Shown here: positions 23,032 through 32,456 of the stretch, piece after piece
How positions within the stretch are numbered: the first letter of the stretch is position 1
Layout: each line of letters starts with the position of its first letter
NCBI GenBank assembly: GCA_003284275.1
Contig: QBVU01000007.1
Span: forward strand, 1-37,179
Source of the DNA: Pelagibacteraceae bacterium AG-313-A04
GTDB taxonomy: Bacteria > Pseudomonadota > Alphaproteobacteria > Pelagibacterales > Pelagibacteraceae
Direction: 5' to 3'
Length of the DNA: 37,179 bases
Translations under genes and position numbers: made by a program
The notes under the pieces: generated by a model
What the model saw: the letters and a program-made list of their open reading frames with translations, nothing else
Database searches by the model: none
What the model was told of the DNA's origin: nothing

Positions 23032-25602
23032 TTATTTTATATTATCCTCTATTTTTATTACAGAAACTACTTTTTCTATTCCATTAAGTTTTTTAATCCT
23101 CACACCTTGTGTGTTTCTACCAGCAACTCTTATTTCTTTGACTGCGCAACGCATAATACTACCTTTATCGGTTGATAAGATTATCTCATCAGTTTCATTT
23201 ACCACCAAGGAGGAAGCAATGTTGCCATTTCTGGGAGAATTAATTATACCTATAATTCCTTTCCCCCCTCTATTTGTAACTCTGTAATCCAAATAAGATG
23301 ATCTTTTGCCATAACCATTCTCAGTAACTGATAGGATAAATCTATCAAGTCCATTTTTAATTTTTTTGTCTTTTTTAATAGTTTTTGCATCTAATTTGGT
23401 ATTATCAAGTATCGAAAGTGAAATAACTTTATCTTTATCCTTCAGTTGAATTCCTTTTATACCTTTTGAAGATCTCCCTTTAAATAATCTAAGTTTTTTT
23501 GACTTGAACCTTATACACTTGCCCAATTGAGTGCTTAATAAAATATCTTGATCGTCTTTACAAATTTTAACACCTATAATTTTATCATCTTGATCTAATT
23601 TCATTGCTATTTTTCCACTATTATTAATATTGATGAAATCCTCTAAAGTATTTTTTCTTACATTTCCTTTTGATGTTGCAAAAACTACCATTAGATTTTT
23701 CCATTCTGCTTCATCTTCAGGCAAAGGCATAATAGAACTTATAGAGTGATGACTTTTGAGTGGTAGAATATTAAAAATAGATTTACCTTTTGAGGCGGCC
23801 GTTCCTTCAGGTATTTTATGTGCTTTAATCTTATAAACTAATCCTTGAGTAGAAAAAAACAAAACGGGTGTATGGGTATTTGCGGTGAATATTTGTACTA
23901 CAAAGTCCTCTTCTCTAGTTGAAATACCAGTTTTGCCTTTTCCGCCCCTTTTTTGAGCTTTGAGAGAACTCAGTGGGCTTCTTTTTATATAACCTTGATT
24001 AGTAATGCTTATTACGACAGACTCCTTTTGAATTGTTTCTTCTATATTATAATTAAGAACAGCATCAATAATTTTTGTTTTCCTTGGAGAAGCAAACTTA
24101 TCTTTTATATTTTCTAATTCCTTTACAATTAATTTATATAATTCCTTTTTAGAATTAATAATTTTATTATACTCGATAATAAGTTCTGCTAATTTGCTGA
24201 TTTCATTTTCAATTTCTCCAATTCCGTAAGCTGTTAGTTTTTGTAATCTTAATTCTAAAATTGCATTCACTTGCTCGTTTGAAAGTGAGTAACTAGTAAT
24301 ATTTTTCTTTTTTTCTATTAATGATATAAGATTCGTACTTTTTTTTATTTTCCATTTTTTTGAAAGTAAATTCTTTTTTGCAATTTCTACATCTTTTGAA
24401 TTTTTAATAATCTTAATTATCTCATCTATATTTTCAACGGCAGTAGCTAAACCAATTAAAATATGAGCTCTCTCCTCTGCTTTTTTTAAATCAAATTTAA
24501 CTCTTTTAATAACTGTATCTTCTCTAAATTTTAAAAATTCAGAAATGAACTCTTTAAGATTTAAAATTTTTGGTTTGTTATTTACTATTGCTAAAGTATT
24601 AAAACCAAATGAACTTTCAATATTTGTAAGTTTGTACAATTGTCTTCTTATCGTTTCAGGCTCAACACCTTTTCTTAATTCTATAACAACTCTTATACCC
24701 TCTCGATTAGACTCATCTCTTATATCTCTTATGCCTTCAATTTTTTTGTCTCTAACCAATTGAGCAATTTTTTCTATTAAAATTGATTTATTTACTTGAT
24801 ATGGAATAGATTTAATTAATAGAACTTCTCTTCCACCTTTTTTTTCTTCCAGTTCTATTTCGCCTCTGATTTTAAACGATCCCCTACCTTTATTGTAACC
24901 TTGTTTAATAATATCTTTGCCGATTATTATTCCTCCTGTAGGAAAGTCTGGACCAGGAACATGTTTCATTAATTGTGCAATTGTAATATCTTTGTTATTT
25001 ATAAATGCAATTGTGCCATTAATTATCTCTCCGAGATTATGAGGAGGGATACTCGTAGCCATCCCAACTGCGATACCGCCTGCGCCATTAACAAGTATAT
25101 TAGGATACTGGGAGGGTAAAACCTCAGGTTCTTTTTCAGTTTCGTCATAATTACTACGATAAGAAACAGTGTTTTTTTCTAGATCTTCAGTTAAAAATTG
25201 TGAAATTTTACCAAGTTTAGTCTCGGTATATCTCATAGCAGCAGGTGGATCTCCATCAATTGATCCAAAATTACCTTGACCAGATATTAATGGTACGCTC
25301 ATTGAAAAATCTTGAACTAGTCTTACTAAAGCATCATAAACAGATTGGTCACCGTGTGGATGGTATTTACCAATAACATCTCCTACTATACGAGCAGATT
25401 TTCTAAAAGGTTTAGACCAATCATATCCCCCTTTATACATCGCATAAATTATTCTTCTATGAACAGGTTTTAAACCATCTCTGACATCGGGTAACGCCCT
25501 ACTCACAATTACGCTCATTGCATAAGATAGATAAGAAGAACTCATCTCATCTTGTACAAATATAGGTTTAAATGTTTTATTCGAAACTGTATTCTTTTCC
25601 AT
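23032..25602 (-). CDS. gyrA: DNA gyrase subunit A
   Basis: An 856-residue type II topoisomerase subunit. The breakage-reunion domain carries catalytic Tyr125 in AMRYTE (E. coli Tyr122). The C-terminal beta-pinwheel holds a GyrA box written QKRGGKG, which separates it from ParC. In the quinolone region the sequence is [11 protein letters not shown]: Gln86 stands at the position of E. coli Ser83, while Asp90 (E. coli Asp87) is kept. With GyrB it introduces negative supercoils. The gene lies 6 bases after ssb and abuts coaD. Confidence 0.98.
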   Translation of the reverse strand: MEKNTVSNKTFKPIFVQDEMSSSYLSYAMSVIVSRALPDVRDGLKPVHRRIIYAMYKGGYDWSKPFRKSARIVGDVIGKYHPHGDQSVYDALVRLVQDFSMSVPLISGQGNFGSIDGDPPAAMRYTETKLGKISQFLTEDLEKNTVSYRSNYDETEKEPEVLPSQYPNILVNGAGGIAVGMATSIPPHNLGEIINGTIAFINNKDITIAQLMKHVPGPDFPTGGIIIGKDIIKQGYNKGRGSFKIRGEIELEEKKGGREVLLIKSIPYQVNKSILIEKIAQLVRDKKIEGIRDIRDESNREGIRVVIELRKGVEPETIRRQLYKLTNIESSFGFNTLAIVNNKPKILNLKEFISEFLKFREDTVIKRVKFDLKKAEERAHILIGLATAVENIDEIIKIIKNSKDVEIAKKNLLSKKWKIKKSTNLISLIEKKKNITSYSLSNEQVNAILELRLQKLTAYGIGEIENEISKLAELIIEYNKIINSKKELYKLIVKELENIKDKFASPRKTKIIDAVLNYNIEETIQKESVVISITNQGYIKRSPLSSLKAQKRGGKGKTGISTREEDFVVQIFTANTHTPVLFFSTQGLVYKIKAHKIPEGTAASKGKSIFNILPLKSHHSISSIMPLPEDEAEWKNLMVVFATSKGNVRKNTLEDFININNSGKIAMKLDQDDKIIGVKICKDDQDILLSTQLGKCIRFKSKKLRLFKGRSSKGIKGIQLKDKDKVISLSILDNTKLDAKTIKKDKKIKNGLDRFILSVTENGYGKRSSYLDYRVTNRGGKGIIGIINSPRNGNIASSLVVNETDEIILSTDKGSIMRCAVKEIRVAGRNTQGVRIKKLNGIEKVVSVIKIEDNIK

Positions 25603-25608
25603 GAAATA

Positions 25609-26067
25609 TTAGAAAGGAATTTCATCATCCAAATCAGAACTATCCTGATTTAGATTATCATTTGGTAATGAGCTTTTATTTTCTGAAACAAGATTAGAAT
25701 TACTGCTATTACCTCTGCTATCTAACATAGTTAGACTTGAATTATAACCCTGTAAAACTATTTCAGTAGAGTATTTGTCTTGCCCTGTTGACTCATCTTT
25801 CCATTTTCTTGTACTTAGCTGGCCTTCAACATAAACATTGGCTCCTTTTTTTACATATTGTTGGACAACATTGACTAAACCTTCATTAAAAATTACAACC
25901 CTATGCCACTCAGTTTTTTCTTTTCTTTCTCCACTAGACTTATCTTTCCAGCTTTGACTTGTGGCTATACTAAGTCTAGCAACGCTTTTACCGTTAACCA
26001 TTTGTTTAATTTCTGGGTCTGCGCCTAAACGACCTATTAATTGAACTTTATTTAAACTTCCTGCCAT
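25609..26067 (-). CDS. ssb: Single-stranded DNA-binding protein
   Basis: A 152-residue SSB. The OB fold (about 1-110) includes NKVQLIGRLGADPEI and TEWHRVVIF. An acidic, Asn/Ser-rich linker leads to the C-terminal tip DLDDEIPF, which recruits replication and repair partners such as RecG, also encoded here. It is divergent from uvrA, an arrangement widely kept in proteobacteria, and the shared 99-base gap carries a LexA-box-like repeat. Confidence 0.97.
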   Translation of the reverse strand: MAGSLNKVQLIGRLGADPEIKQMVNGKSVARLSIATSQSWKDKSSGERKEKTEWHRVVIFNEGLVNVVQQYVKKGANVYVEGQLSTRKWKDESTGQDKYSTEIVLQGYNSSLTMLDSRGNSSNSNLVSENKSSLPNDNLNQDSSDLDDEIPF

Positions 26068-26072
26068 ATTAA

Positions 26073-26092
26073 TTTGAATATATTTTGAATAT
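26073..26092. promoter_or_regulatory. Direct repeat between ssb and uvrA, LexA-box-like
   Basis: TTTGAATAT occurs at 26073-26081 and again at 26084-26092. The cores GAAT (26076-26079) and GAAT (26087-26090) are separated by exactly seven bases. The alphaproteobacterial LexA box is GAAC-N7-GAAC (GTTC-N7-GTTC on the other strand), so this differs by C to T in each half. Placement between ssb and uvrA fits SOS control. Confidence 0.4.
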
Positions 26093-26166
26093 TTATTTAT
26101 TAAAGTAATAATTTATATCATAATTAATGAATAAATATAAGACGTATGTTTAATTAAGGAAAAAAT

Positions 26167-29046
26167 ATGTTGAAAAAAATCGTTGTAAAAGGCGCAAAAG
26201 AACACAATTTAAAAAATGTTTCTCTTGAAATACCAAAAGAGAAATTAGTTGTTATCACCGGCCTTTCTGGGTCAGGAAAATCCTCTTTGGCGTTTGATAC
26301 AATATATGCTGAAGGACAACGTAGGTACGTTGAAAGTCTTTCTTCTTATGCAAGACAATTTTTAGATAAGATGAAAAAACCAAAAGTAGATCTGATAGAA
26401 GGTTTAAGTCCAGCTATTTCAATAGAACAAAAAAATACATCAAAGAATCCTAGGTCCACAGTGGCTACTGTAACAGAAATATATGATTATATGAGAGTAT
26501 TGTTTGCAAGAGTTGGTATACCTTACTCCCCGTTCACTGGAAAACCTATTGTATCTCAGCCGATAAGTGAAATGGTGGATAAAATCAAAAAATTACCTAA
26601 AGACAGCACCATTTATCTTTTGGCACCCATAGTTAGGGGTAGAAAAGGAGAATACAAGAAGGAAATTCTAAATTTTAAGAAGAGAGGTTTTACGAAAATA
26701 AAAGTAAATGGCGAATATCTAAATATTGATGATTTTCCAAATCTAAATAAAAAATTGAAGCACGAAATCTCTATAGTTGTTGATAGAATAGTTCTTAATT
26801 CAAATCTTGGTAATAGACTAGCGGACAGTGTTGAAACAGCAGTAAATCTCTCAAATGGATTGTTAGTAGTTGAATATGAGAATGAAACTCTACCAAAAAA
26901 GTTTAGAAAATTAGAAACAGTCACTTTTTCATCAAAATTTTCATGTCCTGAAAGCGGTTTTACTATTGAGGAAATTGAACCCAGACTTTTCTCTTTTAAT
27001 TCTCCATACGGAGCTTGTGAAGATTGTGAAGGTATAGGACACAGTCTTAATGTTGATCCAAATTTAGTAGTTTCTGACCCAAAAAAAAGTCTACAAGACG
27101 GCGCTATAGAACCTTGGGCTAAATCGACTTCAATGTATTACATACAGACATTAGTATCAATTGCCAAACATTATAAGATTTCAATGAGTGATCCATGGAA
27201 AAAAATACCCAAAAAAATACAAGATGTAATCTTATTTGGGTCAGATGAGGATGAGATAAAATTTTCTTATGATGATGGATATGAATCTTATACAACAAAA
27301 AAAACGTTTGAAGGAGTGGTTAATAATTTAGAAAGACGATATCTGGAAACAGACAGTGAATGGAAGAGAGAAGAAATTTCTCAATATCAGAGTGAAACAA
27401 ATTGTGAAAAATGTAAAGGAATGAGATTAAAAGATGAAGCTTTATGTGTAAAAATTAATGACTTAAATATAAGTGAAGTTACAGAAAAATCTATAGATGA
27501 TGCTCAGAAATGGTTTGAAAATCTTCAAAATGTTTTAACAGAAAGAGAAAATAAGATTGCACAACATATTTTAAAAGAAATTAATGAAAGGTTAAACTTT
27601 TTACTTAATGTAGGTTTAAATTATTTAACATTATCAAGAGAATCAGGAACATTATCAGGTGGAGAAGCTCAAAGAATAAGATTGGCTTCACAAATAGGTT
27701 CAGGTCTTACAGGCGTACTTTATGTGCTTGACGAACCTTCAATCGGCTTACATCAAAGGGATAACAAAAAACTTATTAGGGCTTTACAAAAGTTAAGAGA
27801 TCTTGGAAATACAGTTATTGTTGTTGAACATGATATTGAAACAATGGAAAACTCTGATCATATTATAGATATTGGTCCCGAAGCAGGATTAAATGGAGGA
27901 CAGATAGTTGCTACCGGAACAGTCAAAGAAATTATTCAAAATAAAAAAAGTATCACGGGAGATTATTTATCTGGTAAAAAATTTATATCAGTTCCTAAAA
28001 AACGAAGAATGGCAAAAAATGGAAGATTTATAGAAATAAGTGGAGCAAGCGGAAATAATCTTAAAAAGGTCAATCTTAAAATACCAGCTGGAACTTTTAC
28101 GTGCGTGACAGGTGTGTCAGGTAGTGGAAAATCAACATTAATATTACATACTCTATACAACGCATTTAATTTACTTCTTAATAAAAATAAAAGCCGTAAG
28201 GTGCCAAAAGCTTTTACAGGTTTTAAAGGAACAGAACTAATAGATAAAATAATTGATATTGATCAATCACCTATTGGGAGAACTCCAAGATCAAATCCAG
28301 CTACTTATACTGGAGCATTTGGCCCGATAAGAGATTGGTTTGCTGGATTGCCGGAATCTAAAGCACGTGGTTACAAAGTTGGTAGATATTCTTTCAATGT
28401 AAAAGGCGGGAGATGTGAAACTTGTGAAGGAGACGGCGTGATAACTTATGAGATGCACTTTCTTCCGGATGTTTTTATTCCGTGTGATACATGCAAAGGT
28501 GCAAGATATAACAGAGAAACTTTAGAAATAAGATTTAAAAACAAAAATATAGCGGATGTTTTAGATATGACAGTTGATGAAGGATGTGATTTTTTTGAGA
28601 ATATACAGAACATCAGATCTAAACTTATAACTCTTAAACACGTTGGCTTGGGTTATATGAAAATTGGCCAACAAGCTACAACACTTTCCGGAGGAGAGGC
28701 ACAAAGAATAAAACTAGCAAAAGAATTATCAAAAAGACCTACAGGAAGAACTTTGTATATTTTAGATGAACCAACAACTGGTCTACACTCACATGACATA
28801 AAAAAACTATTAGAAATCCTTCAAGCTTTTGCAAATACTGGTAATACGGTTGTAGTTATTGAGCATAATCTTGATGTAATAAAAACAGCTGATCATATAA
28901 TCGATATGGGTCCTGAAGGTGGAATAAATGGAGGAAAAATTATTGCCGAGGGAACACCTGAAAAAGTATCAAATGTAAAAGAGAGTTTTACTGGTAAATT
29001 TCTTAAAGAAATCATAGGTGATAACTCAATGAAAAAAACTGCTTAA
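26167..29046 (+). CDS. uvrA: Excinuclease ABC subunit A
   Basis: A 959-residue damage-recognition ATPase of nucleotide excision repair, with two ABC modules: P-loops GLSGSGKS (about 32-39) and GVSGSGKS (about 650), and signatures [12 protein letters not shown] and [12 protein letters not shown]. The zinc finger of module II is complete (CETC ... CDTC). In module I the first Cys pair reads CPESG, so the second Cys is Ser, followed by an intact CEDC; I recall the same change in other alphaproteobacterial UvrA. A strong Shine-Dalgarno AAGGA lies six bases before the ATG, unusual among the coupled genes here. Confidence 0.98.
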   Translation: MLKKIVVKGAKEHNLKNVSLEIPKEKLVVITGLSGSGKSSLAFDTIYAEGQRRYVESLSSYARQFLDKMKKPKVDLIEGLSPAISIEQKNTSKNPRSTVATVTEIYDYMRVLFARVGIPYSPFTGKPIVSQPISEMVDKIKKLPKDSTIYLLAPIVRGRKGEYKKEILNFKKRGFTKIKVNGEYLNIDDFPNLNKKLKHEISIVVDRIVLNSNLGNRLADSVETAVNLSNGLLVVEYENETLPKKFRKLETVTFSSKFSCPESGFTIEEIEPRLFSFNSPYGACEDCEGIGHSLNVDPNLVVSDPKKSLQDGAIEPWAKSTSMYYIQTLVSIAKHYKISMSDPWKKIPKKIQDVILFGSDEDEIKFSYDDGYESYTTKKTFEGVVNNLERRYLETDSEWKREEISQYQSETNCEKCKGMRLKDEALCVKINDLNISEVTEKSIDDAQKWFENLQNVLTERENKIAQHILKEINERLNFLLNVGLNYLTLSRESGTLSGGEAQRIRLASQIGSGLTGVLYVLDEPSIGLHQRDNKKLIRALQKLRDLGNTVIVVEHDIETMENSDHIIDIGPEAGLNGGQIVATGTVKEIIQNKKSITGDYLSGKKFISVPKKRRMAKNGRFIEISGASGNNLKKVNLKIPAGTFTCVTGVSGSGKSTLILHTLYNAFNLLLNKNKSRKVPKAFTGFKGTELIDKIIDIDQSPIGRTPRSNPATYTGAFGPIRDWFAGLPESKARGYKVGRYSFNVKGGRCETCEGDGVITYEMHFLPDVFIPCDTCKGARYNRETLEIRFKNKNIADVLDMTVDEGCDFFENIQNIRSKLITLKHVGLGYMKIGQQATTLSGGEAQRIKLAKELSKRPTGRTLYILDEPTTGLHSHDIKKLLEILQAFANTGNTVVVIEHNLDVIKTADHIIDMGPEGGINGGKIIAEGTPEKVSNVKESFTGKFLKEIIGDNSMKKTA

Positions 29047-29058
29047 ATAATTTATTTG

Positions 29059-29067
29059 TGCTATAAT
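29059..29067 (+). promoter_or_regulatory. Extended -10 element, possible leaderless promoter
   Basis: TGC followed by a perfect TATAAT (29062-29067). No good -35 is seen, which an extended -10 can tolerate. The expected start, about seven bases after the -10, coincides with the ATG at 29074. Confidence 0.45.
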
Positions 29068-29073
29068 GGAATC

Positions 29074-29676
29074 ATGACAAATATACTGCAATCGTTATCA
29101 AAAACAGTTCACATTTCTCTTGGTCTAACAATATTATTTTTTATAAGTTTGCATTTTTTTGGTGATGGTTTTGCATTAGATACAATTTTTTGGAGTTGGT
29201 TATTCAGATTTATTCACGTAGCCGTAGGAATTATGTGGGTTGGATTGTTATGGTACTTTAACTTTGTTCAAATACCAAACATGGCAAAAATTCCAGATGA
29301 GCAAAAACCAGCAATTGGAAAAGTAATTGCACCTGCTGCTCTATTTTATTTTAGATGGGCCGCAGCTTTCACGGTGCTATCTGGACTTATTTTAGCTTGG
29401 CTTAATGGTTATGTTCATAGTGCGATGATAATCGGGCTAGATGGCTCAGGTGGAAAAAATACAGCCATAGGAATTGGAATGTGGTTAGGTTTGATAATGG
29501 CTTTCAATGTATGGTTTGTAATATGGCCAAATCAAAAAAAAGCTTTAGGCATGGTTGAGTGTACTTCGGAAGAAAAAGCTGCATCTGCTAAAACAGCAAT
29601 GCTATTCTCAAGAACAAATACCTTGCTCTCTTTGCCAATGTTGTTAGCGATGGTAGCTGCCCAAAATTTATATTAA
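29074..29676 (+). CDS. PuuD-like membrane protein (urate oxidase N-terminal family)
   Basis: A 200-residue membrane protein matching the N-terminal membrane domain of PuuD (PF06181-type). Marks are FRFIHVAVGIMWVGLLWYFNFVQIP, then FYFRWAAAFTVLSG, NVWFVIWPNQKKAL and a C-terminal FSRTNTLLSLPMLLAM. There are about five helices, and His in several could bind haem. Full PuuD adds a cytochrome c domain and oxidises urate; that domain is absent, so urate oxidation is doubtful. I start at the ATG at 29074; an upstream TTG at 29056 would place the -10 element inside the gene. It converges on secF with a one-base gap. Confidence 0.8.
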   Translation: MTNILQSLSKTVHISLGLTILFFISLHFFGDGFALDTIFWSWLFRFIHVAVGIMWVGLLWYFNFVQIPNMAKIPDEQKPAIGKVIAPAALFYFRWAAAFTVLSGLILAWLNGYVHSAMIIGLDGSGGKNTAIGIGMWLGLIMAFNVWFVIWPNQKKALGMVECTSEEKAASAKTAMLFSRTNTLLSLPMLLAMVAAQNLY

Positions 29677-29677
29677 T

Positions 29678-30574
29678 TTACGGTACTATTTTTTCTTCTT
29701 CTTTTTCTATAGTTTTGTAACTCACTTTAAAAAATTTTAATATTGGGGAAGCAACAAATATCGATGAGTAAGTTCCAATAAAGACACCTAAAATCATAGC
29801 AAAAGAGAAACCTCTTAAAATTTCACCTCCTAATATAAAGATTGAAAATAAAGCTAATAAGGTAGTAACTGAAGTAATTATTGTACGTGCAAGAGTTTCG
29901 TTAATAGATAGATTTGCTATTTCACCTATTTCTAGTTTATGAAATTTACCTAAATTTTCTCTAACTCTATCATAAATTACCACCGTATCATTCATAGAAT
30001 AACCAACTATGGTAAGCACCGCCGCAATAATTGATAAATTAATTTCTAAAGATAAAAGTGAAAAAATACCAAGAGTAATTACAACATCATGGAACAATGC
30101 TGCTATAGCTCCTATACTAAACTGCCATTCAAATCTAACCCAAATATAAAAAAGCATGGCAGCTAAAGATAAGGTAATAGCTATTATGCCTGATTGCAAA
30201 AGTTCAGCACTAACCTTTGGTCCAACATTTTCTACACGTCTAAAATTTATTTCAGAACTTAAAGTGTCAGAGAGTTTTTTTTTAATTTTAGGTATTAACT
30301 TATTATTTTCACCTTGTTCTTCAACTTTAATTAAAAAATCTCCATCATTTCCGAACTTTTTAACATTAACGTCACCTAAATTCATGTCATTTAAAGAGCT
30401 TCTAATTGAGGAAACATCTGCATTTATAGATCTTAATTCTATTAGAGTTCCCCCTTTAAAATCAATTCCATAATTTAAGCCTTTAAAAAATATTAAAACA
30501 ACACTTAATATAAATAATATTATAGAAAAAATGTTTGCAGTTTTAAATCTTAAAGAAAAATTATAATTAGTCAT
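29678..30574 (-). CDS. secF: Protein translocase subunit SecF
   Basis: A 298-residue RND-type membrane protein that works with SecD to pull secreted proteins into the periplasm using the proton gradient. The family opening GIDFKGGTLIELR follows the first helix. A periplasmic domain covers about 45-125. The five-helix block contains VGYSMNDTVVIYDRVREN, with the Asp that matters for proton coupling, and ETLARTIITSVTT. Length is normal. Its ATG overlaps the secD stop by one base (TAATG). Confidence 0.97.
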   Translation of the reverse strand: MTNYNFSLRFKTANIFSIILFILSVVLIFFKGLNYGIDFKGGTLIELRSINADVSSIRSSLNDMNLGDVNVKKFGNDGDFLIKVEEQGENNKLIPKIKKKLSDTLSSEINFRRVENVGPKVSAELLQSGIIAITLSLAAMLFYIWVRFEWQFSIGAIAALFHDVVITLGIFSLLSLEINLSIIAAVLTIVGYSMNDTVVIYDRVRENLGKFHKLEIGEIANLSINETLARTIITSVTTLLALFSIFILGGEILRGFSFAMILGVFIGTYSSIFVASPILKFFKVSYKTIEKEEEKIVP

Positions 30575-32109
30575 TAAATTTTAATTCCCTTATTATTATT
30601 TAAAACAACTAATGAAGTTAAGTGCCTAGCTAAAAAATAAGCTGTGAATAATGTAGTAATAATTCCAATTCCTAAAGTGATAGCAAATCCTTTGACTGGA
30701 CCAGAACCAAAAGCAAATAATATAATTGCTGCGATTAAAGTAGTTATATTTGCATCTAAGACTGTAATTTTAGCTCTTGAATATCCGCTATCAAAAGCAT
30801 GGATAATAGATTTTTCTGTTTTAAGTTCTTCTCTAATTCTTTCAAAAATTAGTACATTTGCATCAACTGCCATTCCAACTGTTAATATAATTCCAGCGAT
30901 ACCAGGTAGGGTCAATGTTGCTTCAAGAATTGTCAATATTCCAACTAGCATGATTAAATTAGCTATCAAAGCAGTATTAGCTATCAACCCAAAAACTTTA
31001 TACTTATAGAACATAAATATAATAACTAAAATAAAGCCTATTATTAAAGAAGTTATACCTGATTTAATTGAATCCTCACCCAAATCAGGTCCTACTGTTC
31101 TTTCCTCAACAACTAGAAGCGGAGTTGGTAATGCGCCAGAACGAAGAAGTAAAGCTAGATCGGTTGCTTCCTGAAAGGTAAAGTTTCCTGAGATCATACC
31201 ATTTCCGGAAGTGATTGGCTCATTAATATTCGGAGCACTTACTATTTCACCATCTAGAACTATAGCCAATCTCTTTCCTACATTGTCAGTAGTAGCTCTG
31301 CCAAATTTTTGAGCCCCCAGCCTATCCAACGTAAAAGATACTGTGGGTTCATTATTTTGATTTTGTATGCTTGGCTGAGCATCTATAAGATTTTCACCAC
31401 TCATAACGATTCTTTTACTTACAAATAATTTTTCCCCATTTTCAGAAATAAGTTCTTCAGAACCAAATTCATCATTGTCTGAAACCAATCTAAAATTTAA
31501 TTGTGCAGTTTGTCCTAAAAGAGATTTTATTCTCTCTGGATCCTTTAGACCTGGTAGTTCAACTAAAATTCTTTTTTCACCTCTCTGAAGAATAGTTGGT
31601 TCTTTAGTTCCAACATCATCAATTCTGCGCCTTACAATTTCAATTGATTGTTTAAGTGCTGAATTATTTATAGTCAATAATCCAAACTTCGAGAAACTAA
31701 TTTCGATCTGGTTATTGTTAATCTTTTTATAATCCAACTCAAATGCTCTATAATTATCTAAATAAGGATTTATTGCATTATCTTTTTTTGAAAAAAATAA
31801 CAATTCAAATTTCTCAAAGTCATCTATCATTAAATATAGATTTTGATTATTTATTTTAAAGTTTTGATAATCTAAATTATTGTCTTTTAGTAGCTTCTTT
31901 AATGGTATAACTTTAGATTGAATTTTTTCTTGAACCAAATTATCGGCATTTATTTCTAATAGAAGATATGATCCTCCTTGAAGATCTAAACCTAAATTTA
32001 TTTTTTTTTCTATTATTTTTATTTCTTGAAAGTTTAAAATTGAAAAAAAGCCAACAAATAAAAAAATAATATAAATTATCAATACATTTATTTTTGAAAA
32101 ATTTAACAC
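30574..32109 (-). CDS. secD: Protein translocase subunit SecD
   Basis: A 511-residue partner of SecF, starting at GTG. It has an N-terminal helix, then the D1 motif GLDLQGGSYLLLEI, a periplasmic domain (P1 base and head) to about residue 340, and six helices with VGMAVDANVLIFERIREEL, whose Asp takes part in proton flow. FRLVSDNDE-type strands and VELPGLKDPERIKSLLGQTAQLNFR are typical of P1. It follows yajC by nine bases. Confidence 0.97.
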   Translation of the reverse strand: MLNFSKINVLIIYIIFLFVGFFSILNFQEIKIIEKKINLGLDLQGGSYLLLEINADNLVQEKIQSKVIPLKKLLKDNNLDYQNFKINNQNLYLMIDDFEKFELLFFSKKDNAINPYLDNYRAFELDYKKINNNQIEISFSKFGLLTINNSALKQSIEIVRRRIDDVGTKEPTILQRGEKRILVELPGLKDPERIKSLLGQTAQLNFRLVSDNDEFGSEELISENGEKLFVSKRIVMSGENLIDAQPSIQNQNNEPTVSFTLDRLGAQKFGRATTDNVGKRLAIVLDGEIVSAPNINEPITSGNGMISGNFTFQEATDLALLLRSGALPTPLLVVEERTVGPDLGEDSIKSGITSLIIGFILVIIFMFYKYKVFGLIANTALIANLIMLVGILTILEATLTLPGIAGIILTVGMAVDANVLIFERIREELKTEKSIIHAFDSGYSRAKITVLDANITTLIAAIILFAFGSGPVKGFAITLGIGIITTLFTAYFLARHLTSLVVLNNNKGIKI

Positions 32110-32118
32110 GAAAAAGAA

Positions 32119-32403
32119 TTATTTTTTTACTTCTTCTTTTTTAAGTAAGCTAGTAATTGTTGATCTAATAATTTGAACTTTTGTATTTTCACCAATAATC
32201 ACTTCAATCCGGTCGTCCTCCATGACCCGGTCAACTATACCAATTATGCCGCCAGAGGTTATAACTTCGTCACCTCTTTTTAGTGAATCAACCATAATTT
32301 TGTGATCTTTTACTCTTTTTTGCTGAGGTCTAATAAGAAAAAAGTAAAAAATAACGAATATTAGAATTAATGGAATAAACTGTGCAAAACCTTGACCGCT
32401 CAT
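32119..32403 (-). CDS. yajC: Sec translocon accessory subunit YajC
   Basis: A 94-residue single-span protein. The helix (about 8-24) is followed by FLIRPQQKRVKDH and the LKRGDEVITSGGIIGIV fold typical of YajC. It associates with SecDF. It is the first gene of the yajC-secD-secF unit and is separated from serS by 47 bases that contain a hairpin. In many alphaproteobacteria other genes (for example surE and pcm) lie between serS and yajC; none do here. Confidence 0.95.
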   Translation of the reverse strand: MSGQGFAQFIPLILIFVIFYFFLIRPQQKRVKDHKIMVDSLKRGDEVITSGGIIGIVDRVMEDDRIEVIIGENTKVQIIRSTITSLLKKEEVKK

Positions 32404-32425
32404 GTTGAGAGAAATATATGAAAAG

Positions 32426-32456
32426 ATCTAGTTTAACAAGTAAATTTTAACTAGAT
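32426..32456 (-). terminator. Hairpin at the end of serS, possible weak terminator
   Basis: ATCTAGTT (32426-32433) and AACTAGAT (32449-32456) are perfect reverse complements around a 15-base loop. Read on the minus strand the stem is followed by CTTTTC. One arm contains the serS stop codon. It is A/T rich, so termination would be weak. Confidence 0.3.
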
